From assembly GCF_003254545.1 (NCBI RefSeq), contig NZ_QJRH01000065.1, positions 1 through 64,000 on the forward strand: 64,000 nucleotides of DNA. The letters run 5' to 3'. This DNA is from Flavobacterium tistrianum (GTDB taxonomy: Bacteria > Bacteroidota > Bacteroidia > Flavobacteriales > Flavobacteriaceae). Shown here in pieces: positions 26,289-35,867 of this stretch; the stretch's first letter is position 1, and the number at the start of each line of letters is the position of its first letter. Made by a program: the position numbers and the translations under genes. The notes under the pieces are model-generated. The model saw only the letters and a list, made by a program, of their open reading frames with translations, ran no database searches and was not told the origin of the DNA.

Positions 26289-26302
26289 TCGCTGCTTTTT
26301 TT
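26274..26302. terminator. Terminator overlapping the end of the CAMC gene, bidirectional
   Basis: A 12-bp stem AAAAAAGCAGCG / CGCTGCTTTTTT has a TAAT loop that contains the stop codon. T-runs on both strands also serve the convergent DUF4403 gene, which ends at 26307. Confidence 0.92.
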
Positions 26303-26306
26303 ATGT

Positions 26307-27713
26307 TTATTTAAGTCCGTTTACTGAGACGTTTACTGTTCCGTTTATTTTGATGAAGGCTATAATGGCCTGATTGGTTAGCTGTATTTTGTCAAACTGA
26401 ATATCTTCCATCTTTCCGTTTACAAATACGCCTGGCATTGGTGAATAATTTTTTAAATAACCTGCCATGCTCTTTTTACCTTCTTCCAAATTAGGCTGAA
26501 TCGAATAGCGACAGCTTTCTTCCATTTTTCTTAGAATAAATCCTTGCGCAAGCCAATTTGCTGTACGCATCAATTTACTTTTGGTGTCCAAAACATAATC
26601 TAGCTTTTCAAAATAAATTTCTTTTGTCTGTGCATTATATGATGGAAACCCATTTAAATAAAGTGTTCCGTCTATAGATCCTAAAACGTCTAATGCGATA
26701 ACCATTTTCCCCTCCTTGTGCCAGATTGAAACATTTTTCACTGTGACTTTTTTGCTTCCTGAACCAAATTCCTGACCAGCAAAATTCTTGGTCATAATCT
26801 TAGAGGCATCTACATAACTTGAAATAGCGGCAATATTAGCAGAAATCTGATTTGGAATTTTCGCGACAGGTTTCAGGACAATTTTATTAGCGTTATATTT
26901 TGATTCTGGTTGTTTGCCCACAATGGTTTCCATGTTGCATTTCATACCCATGTCAAGTAAGAATGAATCGTTTTTAAGTTTGGCGTTTGTCGAATATATT
27001 TCGATAGGAACAATTCGTAACCAACTTTCGTAAGTGTCGCTCATTTGAAAAGGCGTACAGATTTTTTCAACTGCTTGTAAAACATTCGGTTTAAAATCCA
27101 TTGATTTTTCGATTGCTTCGTCTATTTTCTTTTCCAACTTGCTTTTAAAAATAGAAATAGCAGGATTTATTAAATAAGTAATTGGCATGTTTTTGCCAAA
27201 TATAGACATAGTTGGGCTTTCGTTCCAATCTAGAGATTTGAACTCTGTTTTTGTTGTGAGTTTCCAATTTGTAAGAGTAGTTTCGCTAGAAAGTGTTATA
27301 ACTCCGTTCAGGTTAAATTCTCTAACATCGTACAATTCTACACCTAATTTTTTTGTTCCAATTCGATACTTGATATTCGCTTTAAGCGGTAAAATGGTTC
27401 GGATTCTTTTATCAAGATTTGACGGATCATTTTGAATTTTGATCGGAGCTTGTTTCCAGATTTTCATCTCAATATCATCGTCTTCGATATTATTGTCTTC
27501 GTAAATTAATCCGTTAAGGAGAGAATTAGTCTGATTTTCAATATCGCTTAATTTGATTGTAATAGGAAGGTTTATAAAAGAAGGATTACTGTCATAAATT
27601 AACGGACTTGCATCGTCTGGTTCAGGCTTTAATGTTTCTAATTTTTGAGCCGATGAACAGCTCGTTAGCACCGCAAGTGCTGTAAACATTGAAATAATAG
27701 AACTAAGTTTCAT
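26307..27713 (-). CDS. DUF4403 family lipoprotein
   Basis: The 468-residue protein has a lipoprotein signal (LAVLTSCSSAQK), so it is probably tethered to the periplasmic face of a membrane. The rest shows the DUF4403 pattern: SFINLPITIKLSDIENQTNSLLNGLIYED near the N-terminus, IRTILPLKANIKYRIGTKKLGVELYDVREF in the middle, and repeats of alternating strands and helices. This family resembles lipid-binding tubular (BPI/SMP-like) proteins, which would suggest lipid handling at the envelope, but no function is proven. It is monocistronic and convergent with the oxidase assembly unit. Confidence 0.85.
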   Translation of the reverse strand: MKLSSIISMFTALAVLTSCSSAQKLETLKPEPDDASPLIYDSNPSFINLPITIKLSDIENQTNSLLNGLIYEDNNIEDDDIEMKIWKQAPIKIQNDPSNLDKRIRTILPLKANIKYRIGTKKLGVELYDVREFNLNGVITLSSETTLTNWKLTTKTEFKSLDWNESPTMSIFGKNMPITYLINPAISIFKSKLEKKIDEAIEKSMDFKPNVLQAVEKICTPFQMSDTYESWLRIVPIEIYSTNAKLKNDSFLLDMGMKCNMETIVGKQPESKYNANKIVLKPVAKIPNQISANIAAISSYVDASKIMTKNFAGQEFGSGSKKVTVKNVSIWHKEGKMVIALDVLGSIDGTLYLNGFPSYNAQTKEIYFEKLDYVLDTKSKLMRTANWLAQGFILRKMEESCRYSIQPNLEEGKKSMAGYLKNYSPMPGVFVNGKMEDIQFDKIQLTNQAIIAFIKINGTVNVSVNGLK

Positions 27714-27890
27714 TTAAGATGATTTTTATTACGAAGTAAAATTACGAAAACAATCATATTTTATTAAAAAAGTGTAACAATAACTAAAGAATGCAGTCTT
27801 ATACAGAATAGGTAACAAAATTATTAACTTTTTATTATCATAAATTACTTAATAAAAACGTTATTATTGTCTAAAAAAATTAACAAAACC

Positions 27891-28592
27891 ATGATCGAAA
27901 TTAAAGATTTACATAAATCCTATAAGATGGGAAGTTCGGAATTACATGTATTAAAAGGTATAAATTTTAATATAGAAGAAGGAGAATTGGTTGCGATCAT
28001 GGGGTCATCTGGTTCTGGTAAATCGACACTTCTTAACATCTTAGGAATTTTGGATGAAGCCGATTCTGGAAGTTATATTTTAGACAAAACGCCAATAAAA
28101 AAATTAAACGAAACAATTGCGTCAAAATACCGTAATAAGTTTTTAGGTTTTGTTTTTCAGTCTTTTAACTTAATCAATTACAAAACAGCATTAGATAATG
28201 TTGCGATGCCTTTGTATTATCAAGGTGTTAAAAGAAAAGAGCGTTATGACATTGCCATGAAATATCTGGAAAAAGTAGGTTTAGGTTCTCATGTTAACCA
28301 CTTGCCAAATGAACTTTCTGGAGGTCAGAAACAGCGTGTGGCTATAGCAAGGGCATTGGCTTCAAATCCGAAGGTTTTGCTTGCAGATGAGCCGACCGGA
28401 GCTTTGGATACTAAAACTTCTTATGAAGTTATGGAACTTATTCAAGGAATTAATGATGAAGGAAAAACAATTTTAATTGTTACGCACGAACCTGATATTG
28501 CCGCAATGTGCAAAAGAAATGTAGTCCTGAAAGACGGATTAATTATCGATGATAAAAAAGTAGAACAAGTTAGAGCTTCGTCTTATGTTTAA
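27891..28592 (+). CDS. ABC exporter ATP-binding protein (MacB/LolD type)
   Basis: This 233-residue cytoplasmic ATPase has Walker A GSSGSGKS at 38-45, a Q-loop (FVFQSFNLI), the signature LSGGQKQRVAIARAL, Walker B VLLADEPTGALD, and the H-loop VTHEPDI. These are features of the MacB/LolD/FtsE class that drives mechanotransmission rather than substrate passage. The ATG at 27891 (MIEIKDLHKSY) is preferred. A TTG at 27867 would add eight residues with no family support. Its last 8 bases overlap the first permease gene, and the five following genes complete an exporter. Confidence 0.95.
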   Translation: MIEIKDLHKSYKMGSSELHVLKGINFNIEEGELVAIMGSSGSGKSTLLNILGILDEADSGSYILDKTPIKKLNETIASKYRNKFLGFVFQSFNLINYKTALDNVAMPLYYQGVKRKERYDIAMKYLEKVGLGSHVNHLPNELSGGQKQRVAIARALASNPKVLLADEPTGALDTKTSYEVMELIQGINDEGKTILIVTHEPDIAAMCKRNVVLKDGLIIDDKKVEQVRASSYV

Positions 28593-29829
28593 TATTGAAC
28601 GTTGGCAGGAAATATTTGAAGCCATTTCTAAAAACCGTTTAAGAACATTCTTAACAGGTGTTTCTGTGGCTTCTGGAATTTTTATTTTGGTAATTCTGCT
28701 TGGTGCAGGTAAAGGGCTTCAGAACGGAATTGAAAAACAATTCGAACGCGATGCTGCTGGAATTATAGAGGTTTGGTCTGGAACAACTACTAAAGAGTAC
28801 AAAGGACTAAATCCAGGAAGACACATTCAATTTCGCAATAGCGATTACAATCAATCGGTGCAGAAATTTGAGGATAAATTAGATCTGAGAGCTTCGACAA
28901 ATAATTACTGGGGGCAAGCTTTTACTTATGGTAAAGAATCTGGAAGTTATCAGTTTAGAGGAGTAAATCCAGATTATGGCGGAATTGAAAATTTAACTAT
29001 AGTTCAGGGACGTTACATCAATGCCAAGGATTTGGAAAGTAACGCCAAAGTGGCTGTGATCGGAATGAAACTAAAAACCGATATGCTTAAAGATAAAGAG
29101 GCAATAGGAGAAGAAATCCTGATTAACAATATCAACTTTAAAGTAGTTGGGGTTTTTACAGATCCTGGAGGAGAAAGGGAAGAAACTCGTGCTTATTTGC
29201 CATTGACTACAGTTCAGAAAACATTTGGCGGAGGTGATAAAATCAGCAACTTGTTTTTTACCTTAAAAAAGACACAAGATTATGATGAAGCGTTGGCGCA
29301 ATCGGAAAAGTTTACGCAAGATTTAAAAGACTTATTAAAGAGTAAAAACGTTGTGGCTCCCGAAGATGATGGAGGTGTAGGGGTTTACAATTCTGTTAAA
29401 GATGCCAAACAATTTTACGACTTAAACTTATATATCAGGCTCTTTTTCTGGTGGGTAGGTATATGTACAATTATTGCTGGTGTAGTTGGAGTAAGTAATA
29501 TCATGCTTATTATCGTAAAAGAACGAACAAAAGAAATCGGAATTAGAAAAGCACTTGGAGCTTCGCCTTTTTCAATTATCACAATGATTCTTCATGAATC
29601 TATCTTTATCACAACCATTGCAGGTTTTGTTGGATTATTGGCCAGTCTTGCCTTATTGGAATTCGTTGGTCCGATGGTTCAGAGCGAGTATTTTAGAAAT
29701 CCCGAAGTAGATTTTAGTGTGGCTTTAACTACTTTGGTATTACTTGTTTTTGCAGGAGCAATGGCAGGATTTTTCCCAGCCTATAGAGCAGCCAAAATTA
29801 AACCTATTGTAGCACTTAGAGACGAATAA
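28585..29829 (+). CDS. ABC transporter permease 1 (MacB-type, FtsX fold)
   Basis: The 414-residue permease has one N-terminal helix (FLTGVSVASGIFILVILLGAG) and a large periplasmic MacB_PCD domain at about 45-270. The C-terminal FtsX domain has three helices (LFFWWVGICTIIAGVVGVSNIMLIIV, IFITTIAGFVGLLASLALLEFV and LTTLVLLVFAGAMAGFFPAYRAA). The cytosolic coupling motif VKERTKEIGIRKALGASP is present. It overlaps the ATPase gene by 8 bases and lies 2 bases from a second, similar permease. The pair may form a heterodimer. Substrates of such exporters include peptides, macrolides and lipoproteins, and the actual one is unknown. Confidence 0.92.
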   Translation: MFNIERWQEIFEAISKNRLRTFLTGVSVASGIFILVILLGAGKGLQNGIEKQFERDAAGIIEVWSGTTTKEYKGLNPGRHIQFRNSDYNQSVQKFEDKLDLRASTNNYWGQAFTYGKESGSYQFRGVNPDYGGIENLTIVQGRYINAKDLESNAKVAVIGMKLKTDMLKDKEAIGEEILINNINFKVVGVFTDPGGEREETRAYLPLTTVQKTFGGGDKISNLFFTLKKTQDYDEALAQSEKFTQDLKDLLKSKNVVAPEDDGGVGVYNSVKDAKQFYDLNLYIRLFFWWVGICTIIAGVVGVSNIMLIIVKERTKEIGIRKALGASPFSIITMILHESIFITTIAGFVGLLASLALLEFVGPMVQSEYFRNPEVDFSVALTTLVLLVFAGAMAGFFPAYRAAKIKPIVALRDE

Positions 29830-29831
29830 TT

Positions 29832-31097
29832 ATGTTTAAAAAAGATAATTGGGACGAGATTTTACAGGCCTTAACCGCCAATCCTTTCAGGACTATCCTG
29901 ACAGCTTTTGGTGTTTTTTGGGGTATTTTTATCTTGGTAATTTTACTTGCTGCAGGTAATGGTTTGGAAAATGGCATTAAAAAAGGGTTTGATGGAATCG
30001 CGACTAATACCATGTTTATGTGGAGTCAAACTACGTCTAAAGCTTATAAAGGTTTGCCAAAAACAAGACGTTATGATTTTAGAAATAGTGATGTAACAGC
30101 TTTAAAAGCGGCATTGCCAGATTTATTATATGTATCGCCAAGGAATCAGTTAGGTGATTTTAACGGAACAAATAACGTTGTAAGAGGCACTAAAACTTCT
30201 GCATTTACAATTTACGGAGATTATCCAGAGCTGATTAAACAGCAGCCAATGGATATCATTAAAGGAAGATTTGTAAATCAGCAGGATATTGAACAACGAA
30301 GAAAAGTCTGTGTAATTGGAAAAGGGGTTATTAGCGAGCTTTATGGTAAAGAAGAGGAAGCTGTTGGAACTTATATCAAAATTAACAGCATCAATTTTAT
30401 GGTTGTTGGGGTTTATAAATCTAAACAGCAGGGAGGAAATGCAGAGCAGGAACAAAAGAATATTTTTATTCCTTTTACAACTTTTCAGCAGGCCTTCAAT
30501 TATGGAGACAAAGTAGGATGGATGGCACTTACGGCAAAAGATGAAACTTCTATAACCGATTTAAAGCCTAAAATTTTAGAGATTATAAAATCATTGCATT
30601 CTATAAATCCGACAGATGATAGAGCGGTTGGAAATTTTGATTTGTACGAGCAGTTTAATAAGGTGCAAAGCTTATTTAATATATTAAAAGTAATTGCCTA
30701 TTTCGTAGGGACTTTAGTTTTGATTTCTGGTGTAATCGGAATTTCGAATATCATGCTGATTGTGGTTAAAGAGCGTACAAAAGAAATTGGAATCAGAAGA
30801 GCATTGGGCGCAACACCTGGAGCAATTAGAAGTCAGATATTAACTGAGTCTATATTTTTAACTATTATTTCGGGTATGCTCGGAATTGCTGTTGCCACAG
30901 GAATTATAGCAATTTTAAATATGGCATTGGACTCGATGCCTCCCGATCAAAATACTATGTTTGCGAATCCAACCGTAGATTTAGGAGTTGTATTTGTAGC
31001 ATTAATTATATTAGTCGGATCAGGTTTACTTGCAGGATTTATTCCAGCACAGACCGCCATCAATGTTAAGCCTGTAGATGCTTTAAGAACAGAATAA
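29832..31097 (+). CDS. ABC transporter permease 2 (MacB-type, FtsX fold)
   Basis: The 421-residue protein has the same layout as the permease upstream. One N-terminal helix (ILTAFGVFWGIFILVILLAAG) is followed by a periplasmic MacB_PCD domain (about 45-275), and a C-terminal FtsX domain with VVKERTKEIGIRRALGATPGAIRSQILTES precedes the last helices. It is homologous to, but clearly divergent from, permease 1, so it looks like an old duplication kept as a pair. Only 2 bases separate the genes. The next gene, an adaptor, starts 37 bases later. Confidence 0.92.
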   Translation: MFKKDNWDEILQALTANPFRTILTAFGVFWGIFILVILLAAGNGLENGIKKGFDGIATNTMFMWSQTTSKAYKGLPKTRRYDFRNSDVTALKAALPDLLYVSPRNQLGDFNGTNNVVRGTKTSAFTIYGDYPELIKQQPMDIIKGRFVNQQDIEQRRKVCVIGKGVISELYGKEEEAVGTYIKINSINFMVVGVYKSKQQGGNAEQEQKNIFIPFTTFQQAFNYGDKVGWMALTAKDETSITDLKPKILEIIKSLHSINPTDDRAVGNFDLYEQFNKVQSLFNILKVIAYFVGTLVLISGVIGISNIMLIVVKERTKEIGIRRALGATPGAIRSQILTESIFLTIISGMLGIAVATGIIAILNMALDSMPPDQNTMFANPTVDLGVVFVALIILVGSGLLAGFIPAQTAINVKPVDALRTE

Positions 31098-31134
31098 ATT
31101 ATCAATCAAAATAAATCGATTAAACCCTAGACAA

Positions 31135-32256
31135 ATGAAAAAAGGAGTAACCGTAACCATTTTAATATTTATCGCAGTTGTTTTTTTTGGCGCGCTGTAC
31201 TATTTGTATGCTAAAAACCAAGAATCGCCGATTGTATTTAAAACGGAAAAAGCAGAAATCAAGACCATCGTAAAAAATACTATTGCGACAGGTAATATTC
31301 AGCCTGATGAAGAGGTTCTAATCAAACCAAATATTTCAGGTATTATTGAAGAAGTGTACATCAAAGCGGGTGAAAAAATCAAAGCCGGAGATATGATTGC
31401 TAAAATTAGAGTTGTAGCAAATGTTTCGAATGTAAGCAATTCTCAGAATCAGGTGCAGACCGCTAAAATAGCATTAGATAATCAGGAAAAAATCTATAAA
31501 AGACAGAAAACATTATTTGAGAAAGACGTAATTTCTGCAAATGACTATGATGCTGCTTTGTTGGCTTACAATCAGGCAAAACAAAATTATCAGGCTGCAA
31601 AACAAGGCTTAGATATCGTTAAAACAGGAACAACTTCTTCTTTGGGTAATTATGCTAATACTTTAATTCGTTCTACTGTAAACGGAATGGTATTAGATGT
31701 TCCAGTAAAAGTGGGTAACCAAGTTATTGAAAGTAATAACTTCAACGAAGGAACTACAATTGCAAGCGTTGCCGATGTGGGAAGAATGATTTTCATTGGA
31801 AAAATCGATGAATCTGAAGTTGGAAAAATTAAAGAAAAAATGCCAATTGAGATTACAATTGGTGCTATCGAGAATAAAAAGTTTGATGCAGTTTTAAATT
31901 ATATTGCTCCAAAAGGAGTGACCGAAAATGGTGCAATCCAGTTTGAAATAAAAGCGCAAATGATTAACAGAGATGACACTTTTATTAGAGCAGGATTAAG
32001 TGCCAATGCCTCTATTATTTTGGAGAAAGCAGAGAAAGTGCTAGCAATAAAAGAATCTTTGGTTCAATTTGACAAAAAAACACAAAAGCCTTATGTAGAA
32101 GTTGAAACGGCTCCACAAAAATTTCAAAGAAGAGATTTGGTGCTTGGGGTTAGTGACGGAATCTATGTTCAAGTTAAAAGCGGTGTAAACGATACAGATA
32201 AAATAAAAATCTGGAATCAGGGCTTGATTAACGAAGGAGATAAGGATAAAAAATAA
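31135..32256 (+). CDS. Periplasmic adaptor (MacA/HlyD family) 1
   Basis: The 373-residue protein has an N-terminal anchor (TVTILIFIAVVFFGALYYLYA). A lipoyl-like half follows (NTIATGNIQPDEEVLIKPNISGIIEEVYIKAGEKIKAGDMIAKI), then a helical hairpin at about 95-170 rich in Gln/Ala/Lys, the second lipoyl half, and beta-barrel and membrane-proximal domains. This is the membrane fusion protein family that connects inner-membrane permeases with TolC. It belongs to the exporter unit of the ATPase and permeases. A second adaptor is encoded after the TolC gene. Confidence 0.92.
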   Translation: MKKGVTVTILIFIAVVFFGALYYLYAKNQESPIVFKTEKAEIKTIVKNTIATGNIQPDEEVLIKPNISGIIEEVYIKAGEKIKAGDMIAKIRVVANVSNVSNSQNQVQTAKIALDNQEKIYKRQKTLFEKDVISANDYDAALLAYNQAKQNYQAAKQGLDIVKTGTTSSLGNYANTLIRSTVNGMVLDVPVKVGNQVIESNNFNEGTTIASVADVGRMIFIGKIDESEVGKIKEKMPIEITIGAIENKKFDAVLNYIAPKGVTENGAIQFEIKAQMINRDDTFIRAGLSANASIILEKAEKVLAIKESLVQFDKKTQKPYVEVETAPQKFQRRDLVLGVSDGIYVQVKSGVNDTDKIKIWNQGLINEGDKDKK

Positions 32257-32294
32257 TCTGATTATTTAGAAGAGTTTTTGGTTTTTTAAATTGT

Positions 32295-32302
32295 TAAATT
32301 TG
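32295..32302 (+). promoter_or_regulatory. -7 promoter box for the TolC-like gene
   Basis: TAAATTTG matches TAnnTTTG. It lies downstream of a possible TTG start at 32291 and 33 bases before the ATG at 32336. This favours the latter start and an internal promoter in the exporter cluster. Confidence 0.55.
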
Positions 32303-32335
32303 CACGGCTTGTTTGCAGTGCTTTATTCAAAATAT

Positions 32336-33787
32336 ATGAAAATAAATAAAATAAATAGTCTTGTTTTTGCCATGCTTTTTGGATTTGGTTTATCAGGCCA
32401 AGCGCAGACAAAACAATGGACATTAGAGGAATGTGTGCGATATGCATTGGATAATAATATTACGATTAAAAATTCGGAATTAGATGTTCAAAATGCTGAA
32501 ATAAATAAAAAAGATGCTTTTGGTAGATATCTTCCATCAGTAAACGGAAATGCATCGCATTCATGGAATATTGGTTTGAACCAGGATGTGACTACAGGTA
32601 TTTTGCGTAATTCTACAACGCAATATTCATCTGTGGGATTAACTGCTGGAGTTGATATTTACAAAGGTCTGCAAAACCAAAATACATATAGACGAACAAA
32701 ACTTGCTATTATTGCATCTCAATATCAATTATTGAAAATGCAGGAAGATGTTTCGTTGAACGTTGCGAATGCTTTTCTTCAAATTTTGGGCTATAAAGAA
32801 GATCTAAAAATAAAAACAGAACAACTTGCTATTGATGAAAAACGTTTAAAACGTTCTGAAGAAATGGTAAGTGCTGGAACAATTCCTCGCGGTGATTTAT
32901 TTGATCTGAAAGCAACTATAGCAACCGATAAGCAAAATATTGCAGTTTCTGAGAATAATTTATTGATCTCAAAGCTTAGTTTAGCACAACTTTTACAGCT
33001 TAAAGAATTTGCAGATTTTGATGTTGTTGATGATACAAATGCAAAAGATGAAAACAATATCATGGCACAAAGCCCAATTGATATTTATAATAAGGCAAAG
33101 GAAACAAGAACCGAATTAAAACTGGCACAAACCAATCTTGAAATTGCCGAAAAGAATGTCGCAATTGCTAAAGGTGCTTTTCAGCCAACTTTGAGTGCGT
33201 ACTACAATTTTAATACAAGAGCAAGTTATTCTGATATTATTACGGGAAGAGCTATTGATCCAGTAAATCCAACTACACAAATTGGTTATGTCCAAGGAAC
33301 AAATCAACCTGTGTTGACGGACAATTACACTACTATGACAGGAAATGCCAAACCAATTTTTGATCAATTTAATGACAATAAAGGACAGTCATTCGGTTTG
33401 CAACTTACAGTTCCAATTTTCAATGGATTCTCTGTTAGAAATAATGTTGAACGAAATAAAGTAAGTTTAGAGAAATCTAAAATAGATTTAGAACAAAAAA
33501 GTTTAGATTTGCAACGTAACGTTTATACTGCTTTTACAAATGCAAAAGGAGCATTAAACACTTATGAAGCGGCAACAGTAACTTTAGAAGCTAGACAACA
33601 GGCTTACAATTATGCTAAAGAAAAGTATGATGTAGGATTGATGAATTCATTTGATTTTACACAGGCACAGACGTTGTTGACAAATGCGCAATCTGAAGTT
33701 ATTAGAACGAAATACGATTATATATTTAAAATAAAAATTCTTGAATTCTATTTTGGAATTCCAATTGTTCCAATTCCTGCAAAATAA
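32336..33787 (+). CDS. TolC family outer-membrane efflux protein
   Basis: From the ATG at 32336 the protein has 483 residues with a signal peptide ending LSGQAQ. Two OEP repeats follow. The first begins WTLEECVRYALDNNITIKNSELDVQNAEIN. The second begins about residue 255 (DIYNKAKETRTELKLAQTNLEIAEKNVAIAKGAFQPTLSAYYNF). Each has long coiled-coil helices and beta-strand segments (SFGLQLTVPIFNGFSVRNNVERNKV). The protein forms the trimeric outer-membrane duct for the adjacent ABC exporter. The longer start at 32291 is rejected because it overlaps the promoter box and would add residues before the signal peptide. The second adaptor starts 6 bases after its stop. Confidence 0.93.
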   Translation: MKINKINSLVFAMLFGFGLSGQAQTKQWTLEECVRYALDNNITIKNSELDVQNAEINKKDAFGRYLPSVNGNASHSWNIGLNQDVTTGILRNSTTQYSSVGLTAGVDIYKGLQNQNTYRRTKLAIIASQYQLLKMQEDVSLNVANAFLQILGYKEDLKIKTEQLAIDEKRLKRSEEMVSAGTIPRGDLFDLKATIATDKQNIAVSENNLLISKLSLAQLLQLKEFADFDVVDDTNAKDENNIMAQSPIDIYNKAKETRTELKLAQTNLEIAEKNVAIAKGAFQPTLSAYYNFNTRASYSDIITGRAIDPVNPTTQIGYVQGTNQPVLTDNYTTMTGNAKPIFDQFNDNKGQSFGLQLTVPIFNGFSVRNNVERNKVSLEKSKIDLEQKSLDLQRNVYTAFTNAKGALNTYEAATVTLEARQQAYNYAKEKYDVGLMNSFDFTQAQTLLTNAQSEVIRTKYDYIFKIKILEFYFGIPIVPIPAK

Positions 33788-33793
33788 TTTATT

Positions 33794-35086
33794 ATGTCAA
33801 AAAAAACTGTTTATTTCTTATTAGGTGCTGCTGCAGTTCTTATTGTAGCATTAGTTGCTCTTAAAAATGGTGGAATAATAGGAGATAAAAACGAAGGAAA
33901 AGAGGTAGAAACTGCAAAAGTAACGGCTTCAACAATTGTTGAAACAGTCTCTGCAACAGGAAAAATCCAACCCGAAATTGAAGTTAAAATTGCCTCGATG
34001 GTTTCGGGCGAAATTATTGCACTGAATGTAAAAGAGGGGCAGGTAGTTAAAAAAGGTGATTTATTAGTAAAAATAAACCCAGATTTATATACCTCTGGGT
34101 TAGATAGATCTGTTGCAAATTTAGCAGGAACAAAAGCAAGTCTTACTCAATCTGACGCCAGTTTTAAAGAAGCAAAAGCAAATTACGAACGTAATAAAAT
34201 ATTATATGATAAAGGAGTAATTTCAAAATCGGATTGGGATAAAGCCATTTCTACTTTTGAAGTTGCCAAAGCAACAAAACAAAGTGCTTATTACAATGTT
34301 CAAAGTGCTTCGGCATCTGTTACAGAAGCTCGAGATAACTTAGGACGTACCACAATTTATTCTCCTGCGGATGGAACCATTTCTGTCTTAAATGTAGAAT
34401 TGGGAGAAAGAGTTTTAGGAACACAGCAAATGGCAGGAACAGAACTTTTGCGTGTTGCCAACTTGAATAATATGGAAGTTGAAGTTGATGTAAATGAAAA
34501 TGATATTGTAAAAATTAAAATAGGAGACGAAGCAAATGTTGAAGTTGATGCTTATTTGAAAAAGAAATTTAAAGGTGTTGTAACTAGTATTTCTAATTCT
34601 GCAAGCACTACATTAACTTCAGATCAGGTAACGAATTTTAAAGTTAAAGTTCGTATCCTGAAAGATTCTTATCAAGATTTGTTAGAAGGAAAACCAAGTG
34701 CGTATTCTCCTTTTAGACCTGGAATGACGGCTACAGTTGATATTATTACAACAACAAAAACAAATGTTTTGGCAGTACCAATTAGTTCTGTTGTAGTAAA
34801 ATCGGACACTACGGCTGTAAAAGATTTTACGGTTGAAGATCCAAATGAAGATAAAAAAGCAGCTCCAAAAAGCGATAAAAAATTCGAATGCGTTTTTGTG
34901 AAAGTTGGAGACAAAGCTAAAATTAGAATCATTAAAACCGGAATTCAAGATGATACTAATATTGAAGTAATTTCTGGCCTAAAATCGGGGGATGTTGTTA
35001 TTACAGGTCCATACACAACAGTTTCTAAAGATCTTAATTCTGGAGATAAAGTGAAGCTTAAAAAAGCCGAAGCTCCAAAAAAATAA
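33794..35086 (+). CDS. Periplasmic adaptor (MacA/HlyD family) 2
   Basis: The 430-residue protein has an N-terminal anchor (FLLGAAAVLIVALVAL). The lipoyl halves start VSATGKIQPEIEVKIASMVSGEIIALNVKEGQVVKKGDLLVKI. A helical hairpin lies at about 105-170, and barrel and membrane-proximal domains follow with an acidic, lysine-rich insert (about 345-360, EDPNEDKKAAPKSDKK). This is the MacA-type architecture. It differs from adaptor 1 in length and sequence, so the exporter locus has two adaptors for one TolC protein. The pair may serve the two permeases or assemble as a mixed hexamer, which is an inference. Confidence 0.92.
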   Translation: MSKKTVYFLLGAAAVLIVALVALKNGGIIGDKNEGKEVETAKVTASTIVETVSATGKIQPEIEVKIASMVSGEIIALNVKEGQVVKKGDLLVKINPDLYTSGLDRSVANLAGTKASLTQSDASFKEAKANYERNKILYDKGVISKSDWDKAISTFEVAKATKQSAYYNVQSASASVTEARDNLGRTTIYSPADGTISVLNVELGERVLGTQQMAGTELLRVANLNNMEVEVDVNENDIVKIKIGDEANVEVDAYLKKKFKGVVTSISNSASTTLTSDQVTNFKVKVRILKDSYQDLLEGKPSAYSPFRPGMTATVDIITTTKTNVLAVPISSVVVKSDTTAVKDFTVEDPNEDKKAAPKSDKKFECVFVKVGDKAKIRIIKTGIQDDTNIEVISGLKSGDVVITGPYTTVSKDLNSGDKVKLKKAEAPKK

Positions 35087-35100
35087 TATTCAAGAATATT

Positions 35101-35163
35101 GTCATCCTGAGCGAAGTCGAAGGCTTTAAAGCAAGAAAGGCTTCGACTTCACTCAGTCTGACA
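35101..35163. repeat. Dispersed inverted repeat (GAAGTCGAAG family)
   Basis: GTCATCCTGAGCGAAGTCGAAGGC is followed, after a short spacer, by an imperfect reverse copy (GCTTCGACTTCACTCAG, then TGAC). This forms a long imperfect hairpin in the gap between the adaptor and tsaB genes. This intergenic element is common in Bacteroidetes genomes. It could also end transcription of the exporter unit, although no T-run follows. Confidence 0.7.
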
Positions 35164-35193
35164 TAAAACAACTAATTTTTAAAATTTAATACT

Positions 35194-35865
35194 TTGTCTT
35201 TTATTCTCAATATCGAAACGGCTACTAAAAATTGTTCTGTATCTATTGCAAAAGATGGTCAGACCATTGTTTGCAGTGAATTGGCTGATGAAGGATATTC
35301 TCATGCCGAAAAACTTCATGTCTTTATTGAAGAAGTAATAGCAAAAGCAGGAATATCGGCGCAGGATTTAAAAGCTGTTGCAGTTAGCCAAGGGCCTGGA
35401 TCATATACGGGTTTGAGAATTGGTGTTTCTGCGGCAAAAGGCTTGTGTTATGCTTTAAGTATTCCGTTGATAGCTATCGATACCATGCAGACTTTAGCAT
35501 CACAAGCGGAAGTTACAGACGGAAAAATTATACCTATGTTAGATGCGCGCCGTATGGAAGTTTACAGCGCTATTTTTAATTCAGATTTGACTCTTGAAAG
35601 AGCTATTAAAGCCGAAATAATAGACGAAAACTCATTTCACGAATATACAGACAAGCTTTACTTTGTTGGCGATTGCGCTGAGAAATGTAAAACGGTTTTG
35701 ACTAAAGACAACTTTGTGTTTTTAGAAAACATAAAATATCCTTCTGCACAAGCAATGAGTAAAATCAGTTTTGATAAGTATCAAAAAAGCGACACTGTAG
35801 ATGTCGCTTATTTTGAACCTTATTATTTAAAAGATTTTATGATTGCTCCTCCAAAGAAACAATAA
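35194..35865 (+). CDS. tsaB: tRNA threonylcarbamoyladenosine biosynthesis protein TsaB
   Basis: TsaB is the non-catalytic partner of TsaD in making the t6A modification at position 37 of ANN-decoding tRNAs. The 223-residue protein has the ASKHA-type start FILNIETATKNCSVSIAKDG. It also has the conserved VAVSQGPGSYTGLRIGVSAAKGLCYAL, in which GPGSYTGLR is the hallmark. The start is a TTG, since the conserved N-terminal strand begins right there and no ATG is near. It is convergent with the MscS gene, with only 2 bases between stop codons. Confidence 0.95.
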   Translation: MSFILNIETATKNCSVSIAKDGQTIVCSELADEGYSHAEKLHVFIEEVIAKAGISAQDLKAVAVSQGPGSYTGLRIGVSAAKGLCYALSIPLIAIDTMQTLASQAEVTDGKIIPMLDARRMEVYSAIFNSDLTLERAIKAEIIDENSFHEYTDKLYFVGDCAEKCKTVLTKDNFVFLENIKYPSAQAMSKISFDKYQKSDTVDVAYFEPYYLKDFMIAPPKKQ

Positions 35866-35867
35866 TA

